This document shows positions 36,071 through 45,257 of a stretch of 64,000 nt of DNA, one piece after another. This stretch comes from Bacillus sp. ISL-34. GTDB taxonomy: Bacteria > Bacillota > Bacilli > Bacillales > DSM-1321. A program made the translations under genes and the position numbers. The number at the start of each line of letters is the position of its first letter. Positions within the stretch are counted from its first letter, which is position 1. The stretch is taken from contig NZ_JAGGQJ010000004.1 of the NCBI RefSeq assembly GCF_018613325.1, forward strand, positions 62,001 through 126,000, in the 5' to 3' direction. The notes beneath the pieces are model-generated. The model was not told the DNA's origin, searched no databases, and was given only the letters and a program-made list of their open reading frames with translations.

Positions 36071-37924
36071 TCAACGTTGCTCATAAAATCGGAGCAAATC
36101 CCCGTAAATGATTTTGTCGGAGTAATCAAGCTCCTGCTTCGCTTTTTCCAAATACTTCTCACATGAATCCTTTTCAGTCGCAACTCCGGTCTTTTTATCA
36201 TAGCAGGTATCCATCGTATAGAGATAATCCTTCGTGATGAAACTGCTATCGCGAAGAACGGTGAATTGTAAATTCTCTTCAGAAAATAGATCTTTGCCGA
36301 ATTCGATATAATCATCATTTTCAATCCCCAATAAATGAAGGAGAGTCGGCCTTACATCAATTTGGCCGGAAACGGTGGAAATCGTTTTTCCCTTCTGCCC
36401 GGGGACATGAATGATGAGCGGGACACGCTGAAGTTGTATGGATTCGAAAGGCGTGATTTCCTTCCCAAGGAACTGGCCCATGGCAGAGTTGTGATTTTCC
36501 GAAATTCCATAATGGTCCCCATATAGTACAATAATGGAATCTTCATATAATCCATCACGTTTCAAATCACCGATAAATCGTTCCAAGGCTTCGTCCGTAT
36601 AACGTACGGTCGGAAAATATTGATTCAATGTTTTGGAATTTGAGTCGTATGGCTCCAATGTCCGGTCTTCTTCATTCAAAGTGAATGGAAAATGATTGGT
36701 TAACGTTATGAACTTGGCATAAAAAGGCTCAGGCATCCTCTTCAAGTGAGAAATTGATTGCTTGAAGAACGATTTATCATTCAACCCCCAATTGATTGAA
36801 TTCCCTTCAGAGACTTTGTATTCATCACTATCATAAAACCGTTGATACCCAAGAGATTCGTACATTATGTCACGATTCCAAAAGCTTTTATTATTGGCAT
36901 GCAAGGAAGCCGTATAGTAACCTTTTTCCGATAAGATTTCGGGGGTGGCTTTGTATTCATTTTGGGCATGAGTGAAAAATACCGCACCTCTACCTAAAGG
37001 ATAGAGGGAATTCTCAATAATGAATTCTGAATCGGATGTTTTCCCCTGGCCAGTTTGGTGATAAAAGTTATTGAAATAATAGCTCTCTTTGATGAATTCG
37101 TTCAGAAAAGGAGTGATTTCTTCACCGTTGACAGTTCTATTGATGACAAAGCTTTGAGTGGATTCCAATGATACAAGTATCACATTTTTGCCTTTTGCCA
37201 GACCATACAGATCATCATTAACCTCTTTTTGATTGGCACGGACATAATTTTCAATTTCCGACAATTCACTGCCATCCGCAAGGGCACGCTGAGCTGATGA
37301 TTTCGTCTGTAATATGGCATCATAGAGGTGATAATGGTACGTACCGATATTCTTGACGAGGATTTCGCGGTCAAACGTTCTTGTCAGTAATTCAGGACGC
37401 GCCACTTCCGCTAAAGCCAAGTTAAAAAATGTCGCTCCCAAAGCCATTAACATAAAGAATTTACGATCCTTTGGATTGTATCGGCATTCATGGAATGTTT
37501 TTGGTTTGTATTTCAGCAGCATCATCAAGATAAGAATATCGGCAAAATACAATAGGTCACTCGGATTGATCAATTCATGTACACTGCTTCCAAGGTCGTT
37601 CATATTGCTCGTTTGAAAAAGAACGGGAATGGTTAAAAAGTCATTGAAAAAGCGAAAAAAAACAAGGTTGGCAAAGAGGACGAAGGTGATGGAAAAACTC
37701 ATGATCAATAAGTATGCTGGCCTTCTATTTTCTTTTAAAAATATATTCACGCCAAGAGTAAGTAAAAGGAAACTGACAGGATTGATGAATAGTATGAACT
37801 CCTGGAGCCAATTATCAATATCTATCTCAAAACTTGTTTTATAAGCAATATATGTTTTAAGCCAAAGTGAAATTAATACGACCCAAAACAATGAATATCC
37901 CTGTTTTTTGAAGACCCTTTTCAA
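36071..37924 (-). CDS. yqgS: lipoteichoic acid synthase-family protein YqgS
   Basis: A polyglycerolphosphate transferase of the LtaS family. From a TTG at 37924 (AGGAGG eight bases upstream) it has 617 residues: five membrane helices in the first 200, then an extracellular sulfatase-like domain. The nucleophile threonine is in [10 protein letters not shown] near 295; metal ligands include the LYGDHYG motif near 458. The 18 codons upstream form an imperfect palindrome and have no family similarity. Confidence 0.93.
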   Translation of the reverse strand: MKRVFKKQGYSLFWVVLISLWLKTYIAYKTSFEIDIDNWLQEFILFINPVSFLLLTLGVNIFLKENRRPAYLLIMSFSITFVLFANLVFFRFFNDFLTIPVLFQTSNMNDLGSSVHELINPSDLLYFADILILMMLLKYKPKTFHECRYNPKDRKFFMLMALGATFFNLALAEVARPELLTRTFDREILVKNIGTYHYHLYDAILQTKSSAQRALADGSELSEIENYVRANQKEVNDDLYGLAKGKNVILVSLESTQSFVINRTVNGEEITPFLNEFIKESYYFNNFYHQTGQGKTSDSEFIIENSLYPLGRGAVFFTHAQNEYKATPEILSEKGYYTASLHANNKSFWNRDIMYESLGYQRFYDSDEYKVSEGNSINWGLNDKSFFKQSISHLKRMPEPFYAKFITLTNHFPFTLNEEDRTLEPYDSNSKTLNQYFPTVRYTDEALERFIGDLKRDGLYEDSIIVLYGDHYGISENHNSAMGQFLGKEITPFESIQLQRVPLIIHVPGQKGKTISTVSGQIDVRPTLLHLLGIENDDYIEFGKDLFSEENLQFTVLRDSSFITKDYLYTMDTCYDKKTGVATEKDSCEKYLEKAKQELDYSDKIIYGDLLRFYEQR

Positions 37925-38109
37925 TCCTGGTCCCTCCTCATCGAAGAAGCGCTGGAGCCATGGTCCAGAGCGCCTCAATCATGGGTCATGGTTCTCCCCC
38001 TCTATGCAAAAGCAGGAACGATTGCCCCCCATCCCTCAAAACGAGGGAACTTTTTTGAAGATTCCATCTTTATTTCTTATAAGCCTGTTTGCCACAGGGC
38101 AGCAAGGAA

Positions 38110-39078
38110 TCACGTATTCAGTTGGCTTTTAATGAGCCAGGCTGCACCTATTACCCCTGCATCATTGCCTAGTGTGGCCAGGCTTATTTTCGTTGATTTA
38201 CTAACCCGTTTGAATGCATACTTTCCGAAGGCAGTACGGACAGGATCAAGCAAAATGTCACCCGCTTGTGAAACGCCCCCACCAATGACGATTTTATCTG
38301 GATTCATGACATTCCCAACATGTGATAGTGCCAGCCCCAAGTAATTGCCTACCTTATCCACCACAGCTTTGGACAAAGAATCACCTGCTGCAGCGCATTG
38401 GAATAACAGTTTGGAAGTAACCGCATTTCCCTCGTCGACTTTCTGCTGAAGCAATGACTTTTCATCGGCGGTATTCAAGGCTTCTAAAGCCATACGGACG
38501 ATTCCCGTTGCCGAAGCAACCGTTTCCAAACAACCAGTCTTGCCGCAATTGCATGGTGCCCCTCCGTCCGTTACGACCGTTATATGCCCTATTTCTCCAG
38601 CAGCCCCACTGGTACCATGGACGATTTGCCCATTATGGATGATCCCGCCGCCTACACCCGTTCCTAGAGTGACACAAACGAGGTCTTTGGCACCATTACC
38701 GGCACCTTTCCACATTTCTCCCAAAGCTGCCATATTGGCATCATTATCGATCACAGCTGGCAGAGAGGTCTCCACCTCCAATAAATCTTTTAAAGGATAG
38801 TCCTTCCAGCCTAGATTGACGGCTTCATATATGGAACCGTTAACAAATTTCACAGGGCCGGGAGCACCCATCCCTATCCCTACGATCTTACTCTTCGGTT
38901 CATTAAGTTCCAGGAGCTTCGCATCAATTGCTTTGGCTATGTTAATCGTAATGAATTTTCCCTTTTCGGAGATGTCCGTGCTGATTTCCCATTTATGAAT
39001 AATCTCTCCGTATAAATTGATCAGAGCCAGTTTGGTAGTTGTACCGCCTAAATCCACACCCATCAGCCACTTTTCCAT
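38110..39078 (-). CDS. glcK: glucokinase (ROK family)
   Basis: Phosphorylates glucose to glucose 6-phosphate. The 322-residue protein has the ATP motif GVDLGGTTTKLA (7-18), active-site IDNDANMAALGE near 104, the TLGTGVGGGIIHNG loop, and the ROK zinc motif GHITVVTDGGAPCNCGKTGCLE (His plus three Cys). The ATG at 39078 follows AAGGTGAGA; an adjacent ATG one codon earlier is equally possible. It overlaps the yqgQ frame by 86 bases. Confidence 0.95.
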   Translation of the reverse strand: MEKWLMGVDLGGTTTKLALINLYGEIIHKWEISTDISEKGKFITINIAKAIDAKLLELNEPKSKIVGIGMGAPGPVKFVNGSIYEAVNLGWKDYPLKDLLEVETSLPAVIDNDANMAALGEMWKGAGNGAKDLVCVTLGTGVGGGIIHNGQIVHGTSGAAGEIGHITVVTDGGAPCNCGKTGCLETVASATGIVRMALEALNTADEKSLLQQKVDEGNAVTSKLLFQCAAAGDSLSKAVVDKVGNYLGLALSHVGNVMNPDKIVIGGGVSQAGDILLDPVRTAFGKYAFKRVSKSTKISLATLGNDAGVIGAAWLIKSQLNT

Positions 39079-39304
39079 CATTCTCACCTTTTTTATCAAT
39101 TTTTTTCTGTTTTTCCCTTTCATGAGACAATTGCTGCCTAATTAAAAGGATCGCCATTTGATAATCTTTCGTATCCATCATCTGCATACGGTGGATTTCC
39201 CTTATTTCGGCTTCCATCAGTTCAAGCTCGGCTAAGCGATCACCAATATAGATAAATGTACCGAATCTTTTCAAGTATTGTTGAAGTTCATAATATGTTT
39301 TCAT
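38993..39304 (-). CDS. yqgQ: YqgQ family protein, extended C-terminus
   Basis: The first 70 residues match the YqgQ family (MKTYYELQQYLKRFG, YIGDRLAELELMEAEI, DYQMAILLIRQQ). The usual stop is missing, so the frame runs on to residue 103 and overlaps glcK by 86 bases in another frame. The tail after about residue 78 (EKQKKIDKKGEND and onward) is probably not conserved. The ATG follows GAGG. Function unknown; the gene keeps its place before glcK. Confidence 0.85.
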   Translation of the reverse strand: MKTYYELQQYLKRFGTFIYIGDRLAELELMEAEIREIHRMQMMDTKDYQMAILLIRQQLSHEREKQKKIDKKGENDGKVADGCGFRRYNYQTGSDQFIRRDYS

Positions 39305-39518
39305 CGTAAACCTCTTTACTCTTTTCTTTAGGAAAGTATATCGAATCAGCCTCTTTGTAACAAGCACCAATTTCCCCTTTTGATAATTTCCCCCATCCCC
39401 CTCATACATGTCCAACTGTATTCATATGATGAAATATCAAGAATGTGGACTCTTTCGATTTGATTTAACGGCTTATTGTTTTTAAACCATTCATCACGCG
39501 TGAAAACGGAGGGGAAAA

Positions 39519-40376
39519 ATGAAAGTACAATTGAAGTATACCGTCTTTTTGGTCTTGACCACCATTTTTGTCATCCTTTATTTATCAAATCATAAAAGGA
39601 CAGAGGAAACCATCATTTTTTTTCCCATCGATTCCTCGCTCCATTTTGAACATGCCTCCACCCATCTGACACCGAAGGGTACCGGGGATTCCACCTATAC
39701 CATCACTTGGAGGGTGGATTCTTCGTTGGACCAGCCTGCTTACTTACGTCAGGACGTATCGCTTTTATACAAAAATGGAGAATTGGCAGGAGCTTTAAAA
39801 AATTGGCGCCAAAATAAACAAGACCTCTCTCAAAAAGCGAAATCTAAAGAAACCGAGAGTGGGCGTTATGAAGCGGTTACGTTTCATTATGCAGAGGTTC
39901 ATCCGAGTGACACAATTTTCACCAGTGCCCAGCAGCTCAGTAAAGATAAACTCTATGCAGTAACGACACCGGCTTTTCAATATTTTCACCGTCCCCTTTC
40001 AGAAGAACAGATTCAGTGGAAAAAAACGCTGGACGGCTTGACAGATCAAACGGTCCGAAATGGTTTGGAGAAAGCCGGTCAAGCATTTCAGGTTAATCTG
40101 GATCAGTACAAAATCATCTCTTTAACAGATCTGCCCTCAAAGAAAAATCAATGGCTTGCTGCCTTCCCCCAATTCAAACGGGAGGAAATTGTGGGGAAAC
40201 TGTGGGAAGGACTTTACAAAAATTATGTGTTGGGAATAAAAAAGGAGGATGGATCCACTGTGAGTCCACAAGGCAGCACCATCCCCCTATTGCTTATGGC
40301 AAAGAATCAAAGTGAAATACTTGTTTTGTTTACCCTGAAAGACGGTACCCCAATCATGCTGCGACAAAAGTTATAG
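39519..40376 (+). CDS. membrane-anchored protein of unknown function
   Basis: A 285-residue protein with an N-terminal helix (about 7-23) that can act as signal anchor, followed by a soluble outside domain. It lacks cysteines and I recognise no catalytic motif. It begins at an ATG after ACGGAGGGG. It overlaps the convergent gluP stop by 6 bases, with no terminator between. B. subtilis has no equivalent at this place that I can recall. Confidence 0.8.
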   Translation: MKVQLKYTVFLVLTTIFVILYLSNHKRTEETIIFFPIDSSLHFEHASTHLTPKGTGDSTYTITWRVDSSLDQPAYLRQDVSLLYKNGELAGALKNWRQNKQDLSQKAKSKETESGRYEAVTFHYAEVHPSDTIFTSAQQLSKDKLYAVTTPAFQYFHRPLSEEQIQWKKTLDGLTDQTVRNGLEKAGQAFQVNLDQYKIISLTDLPSKKNQWLAAFPQFKREEIVGKLWEGLYKNYVLGIKKEDGSTVSPQGSTIPLLLMAKNQSEILVLFTLKDGTPIMLRQKL

Positions 40377-41921
40377 TCGCTTTTCAATTTCTGCTAGCAG
40401 TTTAGTGTAAGACTTATTATCCGGGGCAAGCTCAATAGCCTGATCAGCTTGCTCCTTAGCTTGATCGAATGATTCGAGATTCATGTAGACTAAGGCTAGA
40501 TTGTAATGGGCTTCATGCAAATCCGGATTACTTTCAATCGCCTTTTCATAATAATCCCTAGCTTTGTATATGTCCTTTTTATCAAAAGATAAATTTCCAA
40601 GCATAAAAAGCGATAGCGGTGCATCAGGATTTGCATCAACATAATTGATTAACATCTCTTCCGCTTTACCCTCTTCATCATCATCAATATACTTTTGGGC
40701 GAGCATGGCCATGGCATTATCATCTATAGCTGCGCTTTCCTGATGATTGAAACCAAACTGAAGCAGGCCATAGGTCAGTATCGCCGTCCCTATCAGAAAA
40801 GCCAGCTGCCGAAAGAAATTCTTGGATTTTGGCAGATGGACCACGCCTGCAGCAAAGAACCCTCCAATCAAACCTCCGATATGCCCTGCATTATCAATTC
40901 CCGAAACGGTGAAACCGTATATTAAGTTAATGATGATCAACACGATCACCGATGAGCCCATCGAGCGCATGAATAATTTCGGATAGACGATGCCAAAGTA
41001 CAGAAGTGCCCCAAAACAGCCAAAAATGGCTCCGCTCGCCCCTGCGGAAAGATTCGGGGTCATGATGAAGCTGCCTAGAGTTCCAGCGAAACCAGCGAAT
41101 ATATAGATGAAAAGGAACCTGGCATTACCGTAAATCCTTTCAACTTCAGCACCGATCAAATACAATGAAAATGTATTCATCAATAAATGAATGAACCCAA
41201 TATGGACGATCATCGGTGTAAAGAACCGCCACCATTCCCCTTGTATGATATAAGGGGAAAATTTAGCGCCAAACTCAATCAAGGTTTTGGAATTGGTGCT
41301 GCCCCCATTAAACTCCATCAAGATGAACACAGCTATTTGTAACGCCATGAATATATATGTAAAGAATGGCTTATTGGCATTTTGAAATACCTTCTGCTCA
41401 GCCTTAGCCTTTTTGACTGACTCCGAGATGGCGTCTTTCTTTACTGCAAGAATCTTTTCCTCATCTATTTCATTTTCTTCAAGAACTTGAATTGAAAGTG
41501 GTTTTTTCAAAACATGTTCAAGGTTTTGCAACGAATCTTGAAAGTTTTCACAAGTTAGAAGAAACGTGTTAACATTCGTTTTTTTAAAGGAAGCCACGCG
41601 TGAACTAAAGTCATGATCATCCACCGGGGCGAATTTACTAACATAGATGCTTAATATGTTAATGGGCTTTTTGTATAATTTCCTTCTGATACTTTCCCCA
41701 TTCTGCAAAGTTCGGTCGATATCGCGTTTCAGCCAATTAGCCCAATCCAAATCATGTCGAATGAGTCTTATGACTGGAAATTCTTTATCCTTATCGCTCT
41801 CAAGCCAAATCTCCTGATGGTTTTCCGTGACAGTGATCATTCGATAATCATAATGGGCAGACAACTCCCTTATGGTTTCCCAAAACAAATAATCCTCTTT
41901 AAATCCCAATGCCTTCCCCAC
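40371..41921 (-). CDS. gluP: rhomboid protease GluP with TPR tail
   Basis: An intramembrane serine protease (YqgP). The 516-residue protein has a long cytoplasmic N-terminus (1-185), a rhomboid core with the GASGAIFG nucleophile near residue 297 and the partner histidine in NAGHIGG near 344, and a C-terminal TPR region (about 400-515). In B. subtilis it cleaves the MgtE magnesium transporter under manganese stress together with FtsH. All catalytic elements are present. Confidence 0.94.
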   Translation of the reverse strand: MGKALGFKEDYLFWETIRELSAHYDYRMITVTENHQEIWLESDKDKEFPVIRLIRHDLDWANWLKRDIDRTLQNGESIRRKLYKKPINILSIYVSKFAPVDDHDFSSRVASFKKTNVNTFLLTCENFQDSLQNLEHVLKKPLSIQVLEENEIDEEKILAVKKDAISESVKKAKAEQKVFQNANKPFFTYIFMALQIAVFILMEFNGGSTNSKTLIEFGAKFSPYIIQGEWWRFFTPMIVHIGFIHLLMNTFSLYLIGAEVERIYGNARFLFIYIFAGFAGTLGSFIMTPNLSAGASGAIFGCFGALLYFGIVYPKLFMRSMGSSVIVLIIINLIYGFTVSGIDNAGHIGGLIGGFFAAGVVHLPKSKNFFRQLAFLIGTAILTYGLLQFGFNHQESAAIDDNAMAMLAQKYIDDDEEGKAEEMLINYVDANPDAPLSLFMLGNLSFDKKDIYKARDYYEKAIESNPDLHEAHYNLALVYMNLESFDQAKEQADQAIELAPDNKSYTKLLAEIEKRL

Positions 41922-42030
41922 TTTCCAATGAAACTTAAGCTTCTAAAAATTTCTGTTTCTTTAATTAAAACTATAGACGAAATCAAGTAAAAAGTAAAAA
42001 AGGAGACTGCTTTCCCGCTCCTTATAAATA

Positions 42031-42063
42031 AAAAAAGGAACCCCCTTATCAGGTTCCTTTTTA
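42031..42063. terminator. terminator near yqgO
   Basis: AAAAGGAACC pairs with GGTTCCTTTT around CCCTTATCA; it ends yqgO on the minus strand and could work in both directions. Confidence 0.8.
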
Positions 42064-42077
42064 AAATGCCTGCATTC

Positions 42078-42266
42078 TCATTTGGTCTGACTGAACATGC
42101 TTTGCATCATTTTATCCCTGAACATTGGCATATCCAAGGATTTAGTCACTAGAAATCTTCTCAATATGCCGTTGGACAGCGCAACATTAATCAGGCGGTA
42201 CCGGTTTTTATACCCTGCATAAACAGCTAAACCAACCAAGAAGATTTGAATAATTAATCGAAGCAT
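42078..42266 (-). CDS. yqgO: small membrane protein (YqgO-like)
   Basis: A 62-residue protein from an ATG with AGGAGGG seven bases upstream. A hydrophobic N-terminal helix (about 3-18) precedes a basic amphipathic region (KNRYRLINVALSNGILRRF). It occupies the place of yqgO between gluP and yqgN; the name rests mainly on synteny. Function unknown. Confidence 0.75.
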   Translation of the reverse strand: MLRLIIQIFLVGLAVYAGYKNRYRLINVALSNGILRRFLVTKSLDMPMFRDKMMQSMFSQTK

Positions 42267-42342
42267 AACAATCCCTCCTATCAATAGTGTGATACAGGAC
42301 AGGATTTTTATGAGCTAAAAGTGATAATTAATAAACTTCTTC

Positions 42343-42915
42343 TTAATGGGCGTACGTGCGTATAACCCTGGATGGGGTAATGAGTTTGCTGACCGCTATA
42401 TCATGAACCTCTATCGGGAGTTCATCCATTAATTGAAGCTCGTATGTAAGGGCCAATGTATCTCCTCGGTAATAAGATAGGAAACGGTCATAATAGCCCC
42501 CTCCAAAGCCTAGGCGATACCCTTCTTTAGTAAAAGCAAGACCAGGTACGATCAATGCATCCAATTCCTCTTTGCGAGCCTTGGCTGTTTCAGCCACTGG
42601 TTCAAGCAATCCATAATATACAGACTCCAGCTGATTGAAGGACGATATTTTCTTGAATTCCATTGTCTTTTTTTCAGGATCACATTTTGGTACTGCCACT
42701 TCTTTTCCTTCGCTCCATGCTTGTTCGATGATCCGTACCGTTGGAACTTCAGGCGGAATGGAGATGGTAATGCCAATGGTTTTAGCTTTTTTCCATTCCT
42801 CCAGTGAAAATAAGTTTTCAGCGATTCTGTTCGATAGTTCTTCATGTTCCTTTTTAGTCAGCTCCATTAAACGGGACCTAACTTCTTGGCGGAGCTTATT
42901 CTTGTTTTCTCTCAT
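42343..42915 (-). CDS. yqgN: 5-formyltetrahydrofolate cyclo-ligase
   Basis: Converts 5-formyl-THF to 5,10-methenyl-THF with ATP. The 190-residue protein has the substrate-binding basic start (KNKLRQEVRSRL), the VAVPKC region near 75, and the family signature LIVPGLAFTKEGYRLGFGGGYYDRFL near 123. It complements the one-carbon role of the gcv operon elsewhere in the window. Confidence 0.95.
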   Translation of the reverse strand: MRENKNKLRQEVRSRLMELTKKEHEELSNRIAENLFSLEEWKKAKTIGITISIPPEVPTVRIIEQAWSEGKEVAVPKCDPEKKTMEFKKISSFNQLESVYYGLLEPVAETAKARKEELDALIVPGLAFTKEGYRLGFGGGYYDRFLSYYRGDTLALTYELQLMDELPIEVHDIAVSKLITPSRVIRTYAH

Positions 42916-43063
42916 CTCTTCCGACTCCTTTAGTCTACTTCTATCATTATCTCATAATATTTGTTCATTTACGAAAATACGGTGTCGGAAATCGCCGAAT
43001 CATTAGTGCATTCTGAAAATATTAACTAAAGGAAAGAGAGGTACAAGGGATTAAAAAAATGCA

Positions 43064-43093
43064 TAAAAAAAACAACAGGAAAAATCCTGTTGC
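43064..43093 (-). terminator. rpmG terminator
   Basis: On the minus strand AACAGGA and TCCTGTT form a stem around TTTT, followed by GTTTTTTTTATG, right after the rpmG stop. Confidence 0.75.
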
Positions 43094-43243
43094 TTACTTT
43101 GTTTCACGGTGAGTCGTGCTGCGTTTTTCTCTTGAGCAGTATTTTTTAAGCTCAAGACGGTCTGGATTGTTACGTTTATTTTTTTTAGAAATATAGTTAC
43201 GGTCTCCACATTCAGTGCAAGCTAATGTAATATTTACGCGCAT
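43094..43243 (-). CDS. rpmG: 50S ribosomal protein L33
   Basis: A 49-residue protein starting [17 protein letters not shown] and ending RSTTHRETK, a clear L33. It keeps the CTEC pair (Cys9, Cys12) and a third cysteine at 36, as in the B. subtilis RpmGA form, so it may bind zinc incompletely or through another ligand. AGGG lies upstream of the ATG. It precedes the yqgN gene as in B. subtilis. Confidence 0.97.
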   Translation of the reverse strand: MRVNITLACTECGDRNYISKKNKRNNPDRLELKKYCSREKRSTTHRETK

Positions 43244-43361
43244 TGTGTATTTCCCTCCAAACATATTGACTTTTTCACATAGGACTTTTCTATAATAGCA
43301 TTATTCAATGCGAATTGCTAGTATGTTTTTTGGGAAATCCGACATTAACTTTTTTGAATCC

Positions 43362-43970
43362 TTAATTGTTTACGTTTTGCATCGTCAGGAGGAGCTGATT
43401 ATTTATCACTTTCGCTTCTTCTTTCGTTTCAGCATGAATGATCCAAGCCACAGCTTCCACACATTCTTTCGGTAAGATTTCCGTCTCTAGCGTAAACACG
43501 CTGGTAACTTCACCTTTGGCGAGCGGTGAATAAGCCAGGAGCCCTTCTTTCAATGATTTGAAGCATCCCTCTTGATAAAGGCTACCTTTACCTTGGATGC
43601 AATATTGAGAGATGCTTTTTCCTTTCACCAATCCACCCAATAAGGCAATCGATTGAGGGGCTACATGTAAAATCGCCCGTTCATTCGGACTGTAAAAAGC
43701 CACAGCCTGCCTTTCGAAAGCGTTTTCATAGTGAAAAAACACTTTAGGGCGCCTAGTCTCGAATGAGGTATTTCTAATCGTGAACTTCGAAAAGGTCACC
43801 TGACCTTGGGTATAAGTTTGTGAAAGTGTCCGGATCTCTCCATTAGGATGACTCATCATGTCTTCCTCAGGATACCAATCAAAACTCCCCTCCATCCATA
43901 ACCCAGCCTTTAATCCCTTACGAAATATATCCTGGTTATCCTGCGGCATATACGCGAATAGCGAATTCAT
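43362..43970 (-). CDS. conserved protein of unknown function
   Basis: A 202-residue soluble protein with no membrane segment and no recognised motif. It starts at an ATG after GAAGGGGAAGGG. The composition (many aromatic residues, segments such as FFHYENAFERQAVAFYSP) suggests a beta-rich fold. Its position after rpmG corresponds to the yqgL region of B. subtilis, but I cannot confirm homology. Confidence 0.75.
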   Translation of the reverse strand: MNSLFAYMPQDNQDIFRKGLKAGLWMEGSFDWYPEEDMMSHPNGEIRTLSQTYTQGQVTFSKFTIRNTSFETRRPKVFFHYENAFERQAVAFYSPNERAILHVAPQSIALLGGLVKGKSISQYCIQGKGSLYQEGCFKSLKEGLLAYSPLAKGEVTSVFTLETEILPKECVEAVAWIIHAETKEEAKVINNQLLLTMQNVNN

Positions 43971-44164
43971 ATAATCATCCCTTCCCCTTCTTTATCGTTA
44001 TATAACTTATCGTTAGGCGCTGACAGTGAAACAATCCACTTTAGAATCTGCACACCATTTTCTTATAGTTTTACCGATTTTTAACTATTCAAAATATTTT
44101 GTTTTTTCGATTTATTCTATCTTTATGTTAGCACTGAATTGGCTGATGGACAATAAACACATTT

Positions 44165-44372
44165 TGTCGAATTTTATGTATGTTATCTCACAAAGGTTTT
44201 TTTCCCATTTTAATGCCTAATTTTTTTTCTTCAACGACTGTTTTAAGGCTTTTCGACAATATTTGAAACAAAACAGACAATAAATGAAGTTTAAGGTCAA
44301 CTTCCGAAAATATAAAAATATGAAAATCTCCAATTTTTTAAAAATATGTGTAAAATATAAGTATATGTCGAA
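44165..44372. promoter_or_regulatory. cluster of three Spo0A-type boxes
   Basis: The 7-base Spo0A core TGTCGAA occurs at 44165-44171 (plus), 44252-44258 (minus) and 44366-44372 (plus) in the 424-base gap before the membrane gene at 44395. The first is in the context TTTTGTCGAA, a full match to the 0A box, and the second reads TTGTCGAAAA on the minus strand. The third lies 23 bases before the start codon and would be expected to repress. The rest of the gap is AT-rich DNA with no other signal seen. Confidence 0.5.
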
Positions 44373-44394
44373 AATTATCATCTGAGGTGAAATC

Positions 44395-44775
44395 ATGGAA
44401 ACACTTATCATCCTTCTTTTTTCATTAGCAATCGTCCTTCTCATCATTTCCTTTTTCGGTAAAGATAAAGTTGCCAAATTAGAAGAAGATTTGGAGCAGA
44501 TGACACTAACGTATATGCAGGATATTTACCAATTAAAGAAGAAGGTGAAGATTCTCGAAGAGGAATTCGTAATCCAGGATGAACCTGTTCCCCCTGTAAA
44601 GGATAAATCAACTGTCAATTCCAATGATATCGAACCCATTCATGAAATTCTAAAATGCCAGGTTCTATCTTTATATAGTCAAGGTCTTTCTTTGGACCAG
44701 ATCGCTAGACAATCCTCGTTAACGAAGGAACAAACCATTGCAGTGATCGAGCAGCAAAGATTGCGGGGTGAATGA
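44395..44775 (+). CDS. membrane-anchored coiled-coil protein with HTH-like end
   Basis: A 126-residue protein: N-terminal membrane helix (about 3-21), a coiled coil (about 25-60), a proline-rich linker, then a C-terminal helix-turn-helix-like part (VLSLYSQGLSLDQIARQSSLTKEQTIAVIEQQ, about 88-121). It starts after TGAGGTG and overlaps the next gene by 4 bases. It matches the place of yqzD near pst in B. subtilis. Function unknown. Confidence 0.8.
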   Translation: METLIILLFSLAIVLLIISFFGKDKVAKLEEDLEQMTLTYMQDIYQLKKKVKILEEEFVIQDEPVPPVKDKSTVNSNDIEPIHEILKCQVLSLYSQGLSLDQIARQSSLTKEQTIAVIEQQRLRGE

Positions 44776-45188
44776 CAATGAACAAAGCAAGACTGCAAGG
44801 TCTTTCCGCCGGTATCATTTTTACAACAACAATCTTTGCTGGCTTTTATTATGGAACCGGATTATTCGAAGGCACCACTCCCACTGCGGAGGAAGCTAAA
44901 AAGACCGTCCAAACAAAGGATGCAGATAAAGATTTAATGGAGAGAGAGGCTTCAAAAAAAGATCCCTCCAAGGATCCCTCCATCGTCACCTATACAATTA
45001 AAGTGAAAACGAATATGACCACAACCGAAATTGCCGATAGCCTTGCCAAGGAAAAAATCATTGATGATTCTGCTGAATTTAAAGCTTACATGAATGACCA
45101 TGATTTCTCAAAAAAAATACAAATCGGCGAGTTTGTTGTTACGAATAATATGACATATAGACAATTGGCCAATACTTTGACCCATTAA
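44772..45188 (+). CDS. membrane protein with MltG/YceG N-domain-like region
   Basis: A 138-residue protein with a membrane helix (about 10-30), an acidic/basic linker, and a C-terminal part (about 72-138; FKAYMNDHD, KIQIGEFVVTNNMTYRQLANTL) that resembles the LysM-like subdomain of MltG lytic transglycosylases. The catalytic MltG domain is absent, so it is not itself a transglycosylase. It is coupled to the preceding gene and matches the place of yqzC in B. subtilis. An ATG two codons later is an alternative start. Confidence 0.8.
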   Translation: MTMNKARLQGLSAGIIFTTTIFAGFYYGTGLFEGTTPTAEEAKKTVQTKDADKDLMEREASKKDPSKDPSIVTYTIKVKTNMTTTEIADSLAKEKIIDDSAEFKAYMNDHDFSKKIQIGEFVVTNNMTYRQLANTLTH

Positions 45189-45190
45189 TG

Positions 45191-45243
45191 AAAAGAGAGA
45201 CTTTTAAATGGACGATGTCCGAGAAAAAGCCTCTCTTTTTTTT
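45191..45243 (+). terminator. terminator between MltG-like gene and phoU
   Basis: An imperfect stem (AAAGAGAGACTTTT with AAAAAGCCTCTCTTT) is followed by a T run, two bases past the upstream stop. It may also serve the converging phoU transcript. Confidence 0.65.
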
Positions 45244-45257
45244 CAATTAGGATGGGG

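Noticed and set aside
44026-44220. 64-residue plus-strand open frame before the small membrane operon
   Set aside because: No ribosome site, AT-driven hydrophobic composition, and it overlaps the putative Spo0A sites.
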